The notes under the pieces: model-generated
Databases searched by the model: none
Told to the model about the DNA's origin: nothing
The model's input: the letters and a program-made list of their open reading frames with translations, nothing else
From: Treponema parvum
GTDB taxonomy: Bacteria; Spirochaetota; Spirochaetia; Treponematales; Treponemataceae
Assembly (NCBI RefSeq): GCF_017893965.1
Contig: NZ_CP054142.1
Location: 2,542,001 to 2,606,000 of the forward strand
Length of the DNA: 64,000 nucleotides
Direction of reading: 5' to 3'
Translations under genes and position numbers: made by a program
Part shown: piece by piece, positions 35,641-44,962 of the stretch
Layout of the letters: each line of letters begins with the position of its first letter
Position numbering within the stretch: the first letter of the stretch is position 1

Positions 35641-35772
35641 AAAAAAACGGCATTCGAAGAAATTTCAATTTCCGAGAATGACGTTTTCGTGCGCGTGCCC
35701 CGCAACGAGCGCGTAAGCGCGAAATTTCGAGCGGCGCATACGTTAATTAGCGACGTTTGCACAGCAAACTCG
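35641..35772 (-). repeat. Multi-hairpin intergenic element, copy at 35.7 kb
   Basis: 35641-35695 matches 26977-27031. 35689-35729 matches the reverse complement of 55298-55338 (41 bases, five differences). CGACGTTTGC-acA-GCAAACTCG at 35751-35772 matches the first hairpin of the copies at 30277 and 55095. The whole lies between the ABC relic and the end of the next ABC gene. Confidence 0.75.
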
Positions 35773-35821
35773 CCGTTTAATGAGACCGCGCTATTTCAGC
35801 GGTCGAAATTAAACCTCCCGT

Positions 35822-37540
35822 TTAATAAACATACGTCTCCGTCAAACCCGATTTTTCAATCATGCTGCGGTAGAGCGGTGAAGCTTTTAGGAGTTCAGCG
35901 TGCGTACCTTCCGCATCGATTTTGCCCTTATTCATTACGATGATTTTGTCGGCGTTTTCGATCGACTTGAGCCGGTGCGAAATGATAATCACGGTTTTGC
36001 CCTTTATGAGCGTGTTGAGGCTTTCCTGAATTTTCATTTCGTTTTCCACATCGAGCGAAGCGCTGATTTCGTCGAGGATGATAATCGGCGCGTTTTTCAA
36101 AAGGGCACGTGCAATGGAAAGACGCTGACGCTCTCCGCCTGAAAGCCTGCTGCCGTTTTCGCCGATAACCGTATCGTAGCCGTCCGGAAGCGCTTCGATA
36201 AATTCGGTGCAGTTTGCAAGACGGGCGGCTTTTTTTACTTCGTCGTCGCTTGCGTTTTTATTTCCGACGCGGATATTTTCCATAATCGACGTATTAAAAA
36301 GTCCGACATCCTGAAACACAATCGAAATTTTATCGAAAAGGCTGTCGGTGTCGATCTTTGCAATGTCTTTGCTGTCGATAAGGATTTGTCCCTTGTTGTA
36401 ATCGTAGAGGCGGGATGCAAGGCGGAGCACGGTTGTCTTTCCGCAGCCTGAAGGGCCGACAAGGGCGGTAACGCGGTTTTGTTCGGCAGTAAACGAAATG
36501 CCGTCGATAACCTTTTGCCCGTCGTTATACGAAAATTCGACGTTTTCAAATTGAATGCCGTAATGCCGCAAAGAAGCGGGTTCGCCTTCCTGCGTTTTTG
36601 TTTCACGCAGCTCGTTAATGCGTTTAACGCGCGAATCGATATACATCATCTCCGCAAGATTCGCTTCGACGCCCGCAACCGCGTCGGTAACGCGCGAGGC
36701 TGCGATAATATAGCCGATAAGATACAAAAGCGGTGCCGTGCCTGCCAGATACATTTTTAGTCCGAAAAATACGGTAACGCCGATAGAAAACTTTAAAAAC
36801 AGCAGTGCGATGTTGAGAGGAATCGCTTGATGTGCTTCCACAGTTAAGTGTAGTTTTTCCGCTTCATCGACATTGCGATTCAGTTTTTCAGCCGTGTCTT
36901 CCGTAAGACCATAGCTTTTAATTTCCTGTTGCAGTTCTATCGCTTCTTGAAAAAATTCCGTGCGCTCACGCTGTTTATGAAAGTCCCGCGTTGTTTCCCG
37001 TATTTGAATTTTTTTCGACAGGATCAATAAAATAAAGCTGATGATAATCGGGACAAATACGCATAAACCCAATCCCGGATGAGCGGCAATCATCATCGCG
37101 CCGATTATAATCAAATACAGCACAAGACCGATTGTTTGCGGAATTGCGTGGCTGAGCGCATGTTCGATTGCGGCGACATCGGTCATCACCGTTTGCGATA
37201 AATCGGAAACATCGTGCTTCGAAAAATACGCAAGCGGCAGCGCCTTGAGCCGGTCGGCAATATTGACGCGCAGTTCCGTACATTCTTTGAACGTCGCGGT
37301 GTAGAGCGTATTGTAATTGATATGCACGAGCACATACATCACAAGCGCAAGGGCAGCAATAATACCGATATAAAATCCCGCCGGCCGCAGCGTTCCGTCA
37401 AAATAACTTTGCAGGAAAAACATTGTCAAAAACATCGGTAAAATAAACGAGATATCCGCAAGCATCGACCATATTGACGCGGTAACTATTCCTTTTGCTC
37501 CCGATTCGGTAACCCCGAACCATTTTTGTAATTTATTCAT
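35822..37540 (-). CDS. ABC exporter half-transporter, type A (second)
   Basis: I start at the ATG at 37540 (MNKLQKWFG), 7 bases after a GGAGA inside the last codons of the upstream gene; the GTG at 37555 is less likely. The 572 residues comprise a six-helix exporter domain (LRVNIADRLKALPLAYFSKH coupling region) and an ATPase domain with Walker A GPSGCGKTT, signature LSGGERQRLS, Walker B IIILDEISASLDVENE and ISHRLKSIE. It lies 2 bases after the type B gene at 37543-39279; the two probably form a heterodimeric exporter. Type A proteins share the PLxYFxxxDxSxLxxTxxxDVxxIE pattern. Confidence 0.93.
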   Translation of the reverse strand: MNKLQKWFGVTESGAKGIVTASIWSMLADISFILPMFLTMFFLQSYFDGTLRPAGFYIGIIAALALVMYVLVHINYNTLYTATFKECTELRVNIADRLKALPLAYFSKHDVSDLSQTVMTDVAAIEHALSHAIPQTIGLVLYLIIIGAMMIAAHPGLGLCVFVPIIISFILLILSKKIQIRETTRDFHKQRERTEFFQEAIELQQEIKSYGLTEDTAEKLNRNVDEAEKLHLTVEAHQAIPLNIALLFLKFSIGVTVFFGLKMYLAGTAPLLYLIGYIIAASRVTDAVAGVEANLAEMMYIDSRVKRINELRETKTQEGEPASLRHYGIQFENVEFSYNDGQKVIDGISFTAEQNRVTALVGPSGCGKTTVLRLASRLYDYNKGQILIDSKDIAKIDTDSLFDKISIVFQDVGLFNTSIMENIRVGNKNASDDEVKKAARLANCTEFIEALPDGYDTVIGENGSRLSGGERQRLSIARALLKNAPIIILDEISASLDVENEMKIQESLNTLIKGKTVIIISHRLKSIENADKIIVMNKGKIDAEGTHAELLKASPLYRSMIEKSGLTETYVY

Positions 37541-37542
37541 TC

Positions 37543-39279
37543 TTAGACTCTCCACTCATTTGCTTGAGAATATAGCTTTTGCAGCCGGCTATACTTTCCG
37601 CATTTTTGCATAAGCTCGGCGTCGCTGCCGCGCTCGATGATGTTTCCGTCTTCGACAACTAAAATCTCGTCGACATTTTTAATCGAGCTGAGGCGGTGCG
37701 CAATCATAATAACCGTTTTGTTTTTCATCAAATTGGAAAATGCCTGCTGAATTTCGTATTCGTTTTCGGGGTCGGCGGCCGCGGAGGCTTCGTCCAAAAT
37801 GATAATGTCCGCGTTTTTCAAAATAGCGCGGGCGATCGCAACGCGCTGAATTTCTCCGCCGGATAAGTGCACGCCTTTTGAACCGATAACCGTTTTTTCA
37901 CGTTCGGGGAATTTTGCCAAAATGTCTTCGCAGCGGGCGAGCCGGAGCGCGTTCATCACTTCTTCATCGCTTGCATTTTTATTACCCATTTTGACGTTTT
38001 CAAAAATGCTCGTTTTAAAAAGCTTCGACGTTTGGAACACAAAGGCGATACTGTGCATAAGCGCATTCCGTGAATATGACGAAATATCCTTTCCGCCGAT
38101 TAAAACGTTGCCTGAATTTATTTTATAAAAACCGGAAATAAGTTTTGCAATGGTTGATTTCCCGCCTCCGGACGAACCGACCAGCGCGTAGGTTTTGTTC
38201 GGCTCCAACGTAAAGCTCACGTCTTTTAAAATCTTTTCGTCGGTATAGCCGAACGAAACGTTTTTAAATTCGATTCCGAAGTTGTCAAACTTTTCTTCCG
38301 TGCCGTGTTCGAGATTGTCTTTTTCCATGTCCGCAAAAAGATTTTCGAGCTTATCCACAACGCTTTTTGCCTGAAAGTTGTACATTCCGACATACATCAC
38401 GCGCATAAACGCCGAAAAAAGAATGCCGGCAATGCACACAAAAAAGACGATTTTTGCAATGATGAGATTTCCGTCGGTGCCCTTATTCATAAAATAAATG
38501 GCGGCAGGAATGGTAAAGACGGCAAACAGGTTAAACAGCACTTGAAACATCACATACGGAGAACGGCAGCTGAGCGTGTACTTGTATGCCAAATCCGAAT
38601 AACCGGTAATCGCTTCGTAAAACGCCTTAAAGGATTCGACGGTGCTTTTAAAGATTTTTACAATCTGCATACCGCGCACATATTCGACCGCTTCGGCATT
38701 CATCCGTTCCAATGCCGCTTGATACTTCTGCATAAAGTTTTTATTGCCCATCATAAACATCATCTGCGCACCGCCGATAAGCGCAACGCCGAGGAGCAAA
38801 AAACCGAGCTTTACATCGACCGCAAACACGATGATAAACATAAAAATCGGCGTAAACAGCGCGGAAATATTGTCGGGAATTAAATGCGCAACCAGCATAT
38901 GCGTTTCCTGCGCGTTGTCGTCTATGAGCTTGCGAATTTTTCCCGACGGGTTCATATCGAAAAACGCAAAGGATGCGTTCATCAAATGTTTGATTGCGGT
39001 TTTGCGCAAATTCGATTCAAGCCGAAAACCGAGTACGTGCGACGCCCACAAAGCGGCAAAGTATACAACCGAATAGCCCGCCAACAGCGAAACGATCACC
39101 GTCGCGTACATCGAGCCGTCCGTAACGTTTTTTGTAACCAAAAGCGCGTACAAAAACTTCCATAAAAACCAAAATGCCCCCATCTGAGAAGCAACTCCCA
39201 GTACGGCGCACACCACCGAAATATACACGCAATGTATTTTTTCCGGCGTATATTTAAACAATCTTTTATATGTGTCCAT
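37543..39279 (-). CDS. ABC exporter half-transporter, type B (first)
   Basis: This 578-residue protein starts MDTYKRLFKYTPEK. It has six membrane helices, coupling region AFFDMNPSGKIRKLIDDNAQ, and an ATPase domain with Walker A GSSGGGKST, signature LSGGEIQRVA, Walker B IIILDEASAAADPENE and MIAHRLSS. It is immediately followed by the type A gene (2-base gap), the usual arrangement of heterodimeric ABC exporters. Similar pairs in spirochaetes and firmicutes export peptides, drugs or siderophores; none can be chosen here. The cluster is probably controlled by the TetR regulator at 41808. Confidence 0.93.
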   Translation of the reverse strand: MDTYKRLFKYTPEKIHCVYISVVCAVLGVASQMGAFWFLWKFLYALLVTKNVTDGSMYATVIVSLLAGYSVVYFAALWASHVLGFRLESNLRKTAIKHLMNASFAFFDMNPSGKIRKLIDDNAQETHMLVAHLIPDNISALFTPIFMFIIVFAVDVKLGFLLLGVALIGGAQMMFMMGNKNFMQKYQAALERMNAEAVEYVRGMQIVKIFKSTVESFKAFYEAITGYSDLAYKYTLSCRSPYVMFQVLFNLFAVFTIPAAIYFMNKGTDGNLIIAKIVFFVCIAGILFSAFMRVMYVGMYNFQAKSVVDKLENLFADMEKDNLEHGTEEKFDNFGIEFKNVSFGYTDEKILKDVSFTLEPNKTYALVGSSGGGKSTIAKLISGFYKINSGNVLIGGKDISSYSRNALMHSIAFVFQTSKLFKTSIFENVKMGNKNASDEEVMNALRLARCEDILAKFPEREKTVIGSKGVHLSGGEIQRVAIARAILKNADIIILDEASAAADPENEYEIQQAFSNLMKNKTVIMIAHRLSSIKNVDEILVVEDGNIIERGSDAELMQKCGKYSRLQKLYSQANEWRV

Positions 39280-39326
39280 TCAGACTCTCCTACACTGTTT
39301 TATTTATAAACGATACGATCGTTTCT

Positions 39327-39635
39327 TCAAGCCCGCTTGTTTTCAAAAAACTTCAGCCAATGCCCGTCGGGGTCTTCAAAGGTGAGCAATTTCCCGTAGG
39401 CTTCTTCCCTGATATCTCCGATCAGTTTGACGCCGAGAGAAATCAAATGCCGCCGCATTTTTTCAATATCATTTACCTCGAACATAATCCGTGTTTTTGC
39501 AGGCTGTACCGCACCTTTTTCCGCAGGTCGTTGCAATAGGGCGAACGACGTTTCTCCTAAATCGAATTCCGCCCAAGCACCGTCCTCTTCAATAAACTTG
39601 AGTTCAAAACCGATGTCTTGATAATTTGTCTGCAT
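39327..39635 (-). CDS. VOC-family (glyoxalase/bleomycin-resistance-like) protein, short N-terminus
   Basis: This 102-residue protein reads GFELKFIEEDGAWAEFDLGE, IMFEVNDIEKMRRHLISLGV and GKLLTFEDPDGHWLKFFENK, the last two-thirds of a VOC fold with the characteristic EDPDGHWLKF end. Family members are usually 120-130 residues; the first beta strand and helix are missing or recoded, since NYQDIGFEL at the start resembles FYxDxLGFEL in the middle of the first module. It may be a 5'-truncated gene. It sits between two ABC genes and might have been a substrate-binding or resistance partner. Confidence 0.8.
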   Translation of the reverse strand: MQTNYQDIGFELKFIEEDGAWAEFDLGETSFALLQRPAEKGAVQPAKTRIMFEVNDIEKMRRHLISLGVKLIGDIREEAYGKLLTFEDPDGHWLKFFENKRA

Positions 39636-39758
39636 AAAACCACGGCAGCGGATTTTAATTTATTTGAACAGCATGCAGCATTTTTATCGGCACAGTTTTT
39701 TACAAACCGCCGCTTACCGATTATCCATTATCAACTGCCCATTATTCATTAACAATTA

Positions 39759-41543
39759 TTAAGCCGACCACTGCTCGCTTTCCCGCTGTAACCGATACAT
39801 CTGTCGATAAATGCCGTCCTTTTCCATCAACTCGGAGTGGGTGCCGGTTTCGGCAATCATACCCTTGTTCAGTACGATAATCTTGTCGGCGTTTTCGACG
39901 GTGCGCAGGCGGTGAGCGATGACGATAACGGTTTTGCCCTTTATAAGTGTGCCGATAGCATGTTGGATGAGCGTTTCGTTTTCGGGGTCGAGGGCGGCAG
40001 TTGCTTCGTCCAAGAGGATGATCGGCGCGTCTTTTAAAAGAGCACGGGCGATGGAAAGCCGCTGGCGTTCTCCGCCCGAAAGGGTATAACCGTTTTCGCC
40101 GATTTCCGTGTCATAGCCTTGCGGCAGTTTTTCGATAAACGAATCGCACTGTGCGGCTTTTGCGGCGGCAAGCACTTGTTCCCTTGTAGCGTTTCGGTTG
40201 CCGATTAAGATATTGTTGTATACCGTGTCGTTAAAAAGCACTACGTCCTGAAACACAATCGAAAAGGCTGCAAGCAAAGTTTCCGGATCTACGGTGGAAA
40301 CATCGACGCCGCCGACGCTCACTGTACCCGATGAAGCGTCCCAAAAGCGTGCAGCCAAGCGTGCAATCGTGGATTTACCGCAGCCCGAGTGCCCCACGAG
40401 GGCGGTAATTTCACCCTGTTTTGCGGTAAAACTGATTCCGCTTACCGTATTCTCGTCTGCGCCGTCAGGTATATTTGCGCCGCCGCCTGCACTTTCCCCG
40501 CCATTCGATTCATTATACGAAAACGATACGTTATCATAGCGAATATCGTAACCGTTCGGCTTGAAGGTTTCGCTTCCCGTCTGTTTAGGATAGTTGACAA
40601 TCGCCTGTTTGCGTTCAACGGCAATCATCATTAAAAAGAATTCACCGAGCATCATAAACACCGTCGTCAGCGGATCGAAAATGCGGCAGGCGACCAGCAA
40701 AAAGACGATATATGTCAACAGTTCGATTCTCCCATGCGCCAGCAAGTACGCTCCGTATGAAATCACCAGCGGAAAGCCGAAGCGGACAATCGCCGCCGAA
40801 CCGAAAATAAACGCTCCGCCCACCGCTTCCGCTTTGAGCGTTATGTACGTTGACTCGGTAATATCGTTTTTGAGCTTTTGCACATACACCGCTTTTTTAT
40901 CGGAAGATTTCAGCACTTTGATATTGTCGATCATCTGCTGAAGGGAATCGTAGATCAAATCTTTTTGCGCAAACGCTTGCTTTGCTTTTTTATCCAGCAC
41001 TGATCGGGCAGCGACGATGATAAAAAATCCTGCAAAGGCGAAGATAAAAAGCGCAATCGTCATCCGCCAATCCAAAAACGCCAAAAGAGCCGCGGCAATC
41101 AAAATCGAAATGATGCCGCCGAACAGCTCCGGCACGGCGTGCGAAAGCGATTCTTCAATCAGAGTAACGTCGTTCAAAAGCGTCGAAGTCAAATACGATA
41201 AATCCCGCCTGCCGAAATACGACAGCGGGAGCTTTCGAAGCGATTCGGCAAGCGAAATACGCACATTTGCCGCTTCTTCATACGCACTGTTATATGTCTT
41301 GCCGTACTTCAGCTTTTCGAGGATGAACAACACGGCAATCATCGCGAGAGCGGCCGCCGACACCGCCCATACATTCGGCGCTTGAAAGCCCAGCTGCATA
41401 ATACGCGCCAAAAAATAGCGCAGCACATACAGCGAAAGCCCCAATGGAACCATCAAAAACAAATTGATAATAGTGCCGAACGTAATCGCCGAACGCAAGT
41501 TCCGCGTCCCCGCGTCAGACAACGCGAAAAATCTTTGCAGCAT
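39759..41543 (-). CDS. ABC exporter half-transporter, type A (first)
   Basis: The start is the ATG at 41543 (MLQRFFALSDAG), preceded by AGGGGA; an upstream TTG at 41579 would place this ribosome site inside the gene. The 594 residues comprise six helices, coupling region LRKLPLSYFGRRDLSYLTST, and an ATPase with Walker A GHSGCGKST, signature LSGGERQRLS, Walker B IILLDEATAALDPENE and VIAHRLRTVE. A Gly-rich insert (NESNGGESAGGGANIPDGAD) precedes Walker A, reminiscent of the linker in the second type B protein. It is the first ABC gene after the TetR operator. Its end and trailing sequence are duplicated as the relic at 35534. Confidence 0.93.
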   Translation of the reverse strand: MLQRFFALSDAGTRNLRSAITFGTIINLFLMVPLGLSLYVLRYFLARIMQLGFQAPNVWAVSAAALAMIAVLFILEKLKYGKTYNSAYEEAANVRISLAESLRKLPLSYFGRRDLSYLTSTLLNDVTLIEESLSHAVPELFGGIISILIAAALLAFLDWRMTIALFIFAFAGFFIIVAARSVLDKKAKQAFAQKDLIYDSLQQMIDNIKVLKSSDKKAVYVQKLKNDITESTYITLKAEAVGGAFIFGSAAIVRFGFPLVISYGAYLLAHGRIELLTYIVFLLVACRIFDPLTTVFMMLGEFFLMMIAVERKQAIVNYPKQTGSETFKPNGYDIRYDNVSFSYNESNGGESAGGGANIPDGADENTVSGISFTAKQGEITALVGHSGCGKSTIARLAARFWDASSGTVSVGGVDVSTVDPETLLAAFSIVFQDVVLFNDTVYNNILIGNRNATREQVLAAAKAAQCDSFIEKLPQGYDTEIGENGYTLSGGERQRLSIARALLKDAPIILLDEATAALDPENETLIQHAIGTLIKGKTVIVIAHRLRTVENADKIIVLNKGMIAETGTHSELMEKDGIYRQMYRLQRESEQWSA

Positions 41544-41617
41544 AATTTCCCCTAATTCATCAACCACGGCCTTTATCAAAATACGAAGATTGATAAAGCC
41601 CCGTACTATCTAGAATA

Positions 41618-41641
41618 TTATGTTAGCCGACGCTAACATAA
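41618..41641. promoter_or_regulatory. Palindromic operator for the ABC cluster (TetR site)
   Basis: TTATGTTAGC-CGAC-GCTAACATAA is a perfect 10-base inverted repeat, 74 bases upstream of the first ABC start. A diverged copy, ATGTAAGC-AAC-GCTAATAT, lies at 42521-42538 directly before the TetR gene. Shared half-site GCTAAYAT at both promoters supports control and autoregulation by the TetR protein. Confidence 0.75.
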
Positions 41642-41807
41642 CACTGTTATGATATAAAGCACGAAGAAATTTGTCAAGAAAAAAGCGGCAAACCGATGAA
41701 AGTGTATAATCGCAAATCAGTTAGAATATACGGCGCTGAATTACACTATGAATGAAACGATTGTAAATGATAAAAAACGTTTGCCGTACCGTAACCGAAA
41801 GCCTTTT

Positions 41808-42515
41808 TTATTCTGTTTCGCACAGAATTTTCCGCCAGCCTGCTTCGTAAAATTCGTCGAGCAGGGCAACGTACCGGAGCGCTTCTTCGTATAGGATGTC
41901 CAAGCGGACGGTTTCGAACAGGCAGTTCCAAAAGCTTTTGTCGACCGCCGAATACAGGCGCAGGTCTATGCCGGAGCGCAGTACGCCGCCGAACTCTTTG
42001 AGCGACGCCAAAACGCGCACGTCGGCTTTGTATGTATCTTCCATCATGAGCGAAAAAAAATCGGCATAGCGCGTGCCGGCCGAACCGCACACGAGCAGCT
42101 TTACCGCGCGGTAATGTGCATATACGAAGTCCACTGTTTTTTTGCGGCCTTCAAAACGAAAGGCGCGCCGCTTTTTCGTGTCCGGCGGCATATTAAAAAA
42201 GGTGTCGTACATTGCGCGGTGGTTTGCCAAAAGAGAATCATACACGTCTTTTACAAGCGCGTCAAAAAGCGCTTCTTTGTTTTTAAAATGAAAATACAGA
42301 GAGCCGGTCGTAACGCCGGCAAGTTTTGCGATCTCCCGCATCGAGCTTTTCGCCCAGCCTTTTTGCAAAAATTCGGAAGCGGCGCACTCTAAAATGCGCT
42401 CTTTGGAATTCGGCGCCTTTGTCTTTACGTGTTCCGCTGATTGCTCCGATTGCGACGGGAATTTTGTATGAGCATTATTTTTCCCGCGTTCGGGTTTTAT
42501 ATCCGTTGCTTTCAT
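41808..42515 (-). CDS. TetR-family transcriptional regulator
   Basis: I chose the ATG at 42515 (MKATDIKPERGK); a TTG 15 bases upstream would lie in the operator. After a charged ~40-residue extension comes the TetR HTH: RILECAASEFLQKGWAKSSM then REIAKLAGVTTGSLYFHFKN. The C-terminal helical ligand domain (~110-235) is not assignable to a subfamily. It is transcribed toward the left edge like the ABC genes, which precede it in genome order but are read from a separate promoter with the same palindromic motif. It is probably a repressor of the ABC exporter cluster and of itself; the ligand is unknown. Confidence 0.9.
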   Translation of the reverse strand: MKATDIKPERGKNNAHTKFPSQSEQSAEHVKTKAPNSKERILECAASEFLQKGWAKSSMREIAKLAGVTTGSLYFHFKNKEALFDALVKDVYDSLLANHRAMYDTFFNMPPDTKKRRAFRFEGRKKTVDFVYAHYRAVKLLVCGSAGTRYADFFSLMMEDTYKADVRVLASLKEFGGVLRSGIDLRLYSAVDKSFWNCLFETVRLDILYEEALRYVALLDEFYEAGWRKILCETE

Positions 42516-42520
42516 ATCGA

Positions 42521-42538
42521 ATGTAAGCAACGCTAATA
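42521..42538. promoter_or_regulatory. Diverged operator copy upstream of tetR
   Basis: ATGTAAGC-AAC-GCTAATAT has six of eight arm positions complementary. It matches the ABC operator in its right half and overlaps the region where the TetR promoter or start must lie. The rest of 42541-42821 contains no gene; TATCA...TGATA near 42677-42692 may be part of the promoter of the chemotaxis receptor. Confidence 0.55.
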
Positions 42539-42821
42539 TGTTTTTATCCGTTTGTCAATGTTTTGCGTTTCGTGCTATTTCGCCACGCTCTTTGCGTTTC
42601 GGCACAAAACGCAAAAAGCTATGCAAATTCACGTACATGCAATGTGCACATGCAATGCGCGTTCTTTTCATATCATATATTCAGTGATATACTATTCTTT
42701 ATGACGTAAGGAGATTGCGTTCCTTAAAATTACACGTCAATTTATTTACCGTCGACGGGCGGCGGTTTCTTCCTATTAAATCAAGAATGAAGATTTATTT
42801 ACAATAGTTTGGAGGCTTTAA

Positions 42822-44915
42822 ATGAAAAAGCGTTTTTCTATAAGTTATAAACTTATCATTATTTTCGGACTTTTAATCGCTATAACTTCGGCAGTTGAAA
42901 TCGTATTCGCCGTCCTTGCGTCACGAAAAGCGGTCATAGAAAAAGTTGAAACGCATCTTATCGACAAAGCTACCGACGTTGCCAGCATTGTCGACGGAAG
43001 AGTAAATGCATTTTTTCAACTGCTGGAAGGAATTGCCAGAATGCCTCAATTACAAGATCCCAACATATCATATTCTGTAAAGCTTGATCTTCTCAAAAAA
43101 GAAGCGGCCTTTAATCCGATCATATTGGATTTACAAGTCAGCGATACTCAAGGAACGACATATACCTTAAGTGGATCGCTCAAAGAGGGTCATAAAGAAT
43201 GGTACAAGACAACCGTAGCAGGCGGAAGAGGAATAACTGAACCGTTTCTTTCGGCATTCGACCACACAACTTTTTTAATTATTTTCGCCGTACCTATTTA
43301 TAACAATGACCACAATATCGTAGGAACGTTAAATGCCATTATAGAAGCACAAAGACTTTCCGGTTATATTAAAGACATAGTCGTCGGTAAAACGGGCAAT
43401 TGTTATATAATGGGTAACAGCGGTACTATTATTGCCGATAAAGACGACGAACTGGTTAAAACTCAACTGAACATTATCGAACAGGCAAAAACGGACGAAA
43501 CGCTTGCTTCAACCGCCGCTTTTTTGGAACACGTTTTAGATACCGACGAAAGCGAAATAGGCTACTATACATACGAAGGCGTATCGTACATAGCCTCTTT
43601 TGCTACGATGCAGACTACCGATTGGTCGATTATTGTCCGCGCACCGGTTAATGAATTTATGGGAACGGTAAATAAGCTGAGCATATCGATGAACGTTACG
43701 GGACTGATCATATTGATCGTCGTCCTTATTATTGTTTACTTCCTTGCCCGCGAAATGGTAAGGCCAGTAAGAATCGTCGTCAAAGCTTTAAAAGACATTG
43801 CGCAGGGCGAAGGCGACCTTACGGTACGTCTTCCGATAACGGGTAACGACGAAGTAACCGACTTGTCCGAATACTTTAATCAGACTATAGCTAAAATCGG
43901 CTCGTCAATTAAAGCGGTAGGCGAAAACAGCAGCGTCATGGAAGAAATCGGAAGCGAACTTGCAAGCAATATGACCCAAACTGCAAGCGCGGTACACGAA
44001 ATCAGCGCAAACATAGACAGCATTAAGCAGCAGGCCCTGACACAGGCGGCGAGCGTCACCGAAACCGCCGCTACGATCGAAGAAATCGTTAACACGATAA
44101 ATAAATTGAACGCAAGCATCGAAAACCAGTCGGCGAGCGTCGCGGAGTCTTCTTCTGCGATCGAACAGATGGTCGGCAACATTGCGTCCATAGGACAGAC
44201 TCTTGAAAAAACCGACGGCGTGATTAAAACTCTCGCCGACGCAACGGTCGACGGTAAAACCACAATCGTTAACTCGAACAGTGTAACTCAAAAGATCGCA
44301 GAAGAATCAGGCAGTTTAATTGAAGCGAGCGCGGTTATTCAGCACATAGCTTCACAGACGAATTTGCTTGCAATGAACGCTGCGATCGAAGCCGCTCACG
44401 CAGGCGAAGCGGGTAAGGGTTTTGCCGTCGTCGCGGACGAAATACGAAAGCTTGCCGAAGATTCCGCCGAACAGGGTAAAACGATAACCAACACTCTTAA
44501 AACACTCTCAGGTGAAATTGAAGATCTTTCGGCCTCTTCTAAAACTGCAGAAGAAAAGTTCAACGTCATTTTCAGCTTAACCGAACAGGTAAAAACAATG
44601 AGCGACCGCTTGACGGAAGCCATGCAGGAACAGGAAAAAGGCAGCAAGGAAATGCTCGCCGCGATCAAAGACATAAATACCGTAACGGTAGAAGTAAAAG
44701 ACGGTTCCGAAGAGATGCTTAAGGGAGGCGAAGGCGTCGCTAGGGAGATGGAAAAACTTGACGGCCTTACAAGAATTATTACCGATAGCATGAACGAGAT
44801 GGCTGCTGGAGCCATTCAGATAAACAACGCAGTACAGGAAGTAAACGAGATCACTCAAAAGAACAAGGCGAGCATTCAAAACTTGGCGGAAGAAGTGAAG
44901 AAATTTAAAGTGTAG
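42822..44915 (+). CDS. Methyl-accepting chemotaxis protein (dCache sensor)
   Basis: GGAGG precedes the ATG. The 697 residues comprise TM1 (~10-30), an extracytoplasmic Cache-type sensor (~40-285) with FIIFAVPIY- and [16 protein letters not shown]-like strands, TM2 (~290-312), HAMP ([20 protein letters not shown]) and a long cytoplasmic coiled coil whose tip is the hallmark [19 protein letters not shown] / [14 protein letters not shown]. It signals through CheW/CheA to flagellar motors, as expected for a motile spirochaete. Cache sensors bind amino acids or small carboxylates; the specific ligand cannot be read. It is monocistronic and convergent with the hydrolase gene. Confidence 0.96.
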   Translation: MKKRFSISYKLIIIFGLLIAITSAVEIVFAVLASRKAVIEKVETHLIDKATDVASIVDGRVNAFFQLLEGIARMPQLQDPNISYSVKLDLLKKEAAFNPIILDLQVSDTQGTTYTLSGSLKEGHKEWYKTTVAGGRGITEPFLSAFDHTTFLIIFAVPIYNNDHNIVGTLNAIIEAQRLSGYIKDIVVGKTGNCYIMGNSGTIIADKDDELVKTQLNIIEQAKTDETLASTAAFLEHVLDTDESEIGYYTYEGVSYIASFATMQTTDWSIIVRAPVNEFMGTVNKLSISMNVTGLIILIVVLIIVYFLAREMVRPVRIVVKALKDIAQGEGDLTVRLPITGNDEVTDLSEYFNQTIAKIGSSIKAVGENSSVMEEIGSELASNMTQTASAVHEISANIDSIKQQALTQAASVTETAATIEEIVNTINKLNASIENQSASVAESSSAIEQMVGNIASIGQTLEKTDGVIKTLADATVDGKTTIVNSNSVTQKIAEESGSLIEASAVIQHIASQTNLLAMNAAIEAAHAGEAGKGFAVVADEIRKLAEDSAEQGKTITNTLKTLSGEIEDLSASSKTAEEKFNVIFSLTEQVKTMSDRLTEAMQEQEKGSKEMLAAIKDINTVTVEVKDGSEEMLKGGEGVAREMEKLDGLTRIITDSMNEMAAGAIQINNAVQEVNEITQKNKASIQNLAEEVKKFKV

Positions 44916-44962
44916 AAAAAAGACCGACATTCGCAATTCTCATGATTAACGGCAGTTCATGC

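Noticed and set aside
35517-35943. Frames of 80-135 residues in the spacer between the ABC genes
   Set aside because: The spacer is explained by the ABC relic and the multi-hairpin element.
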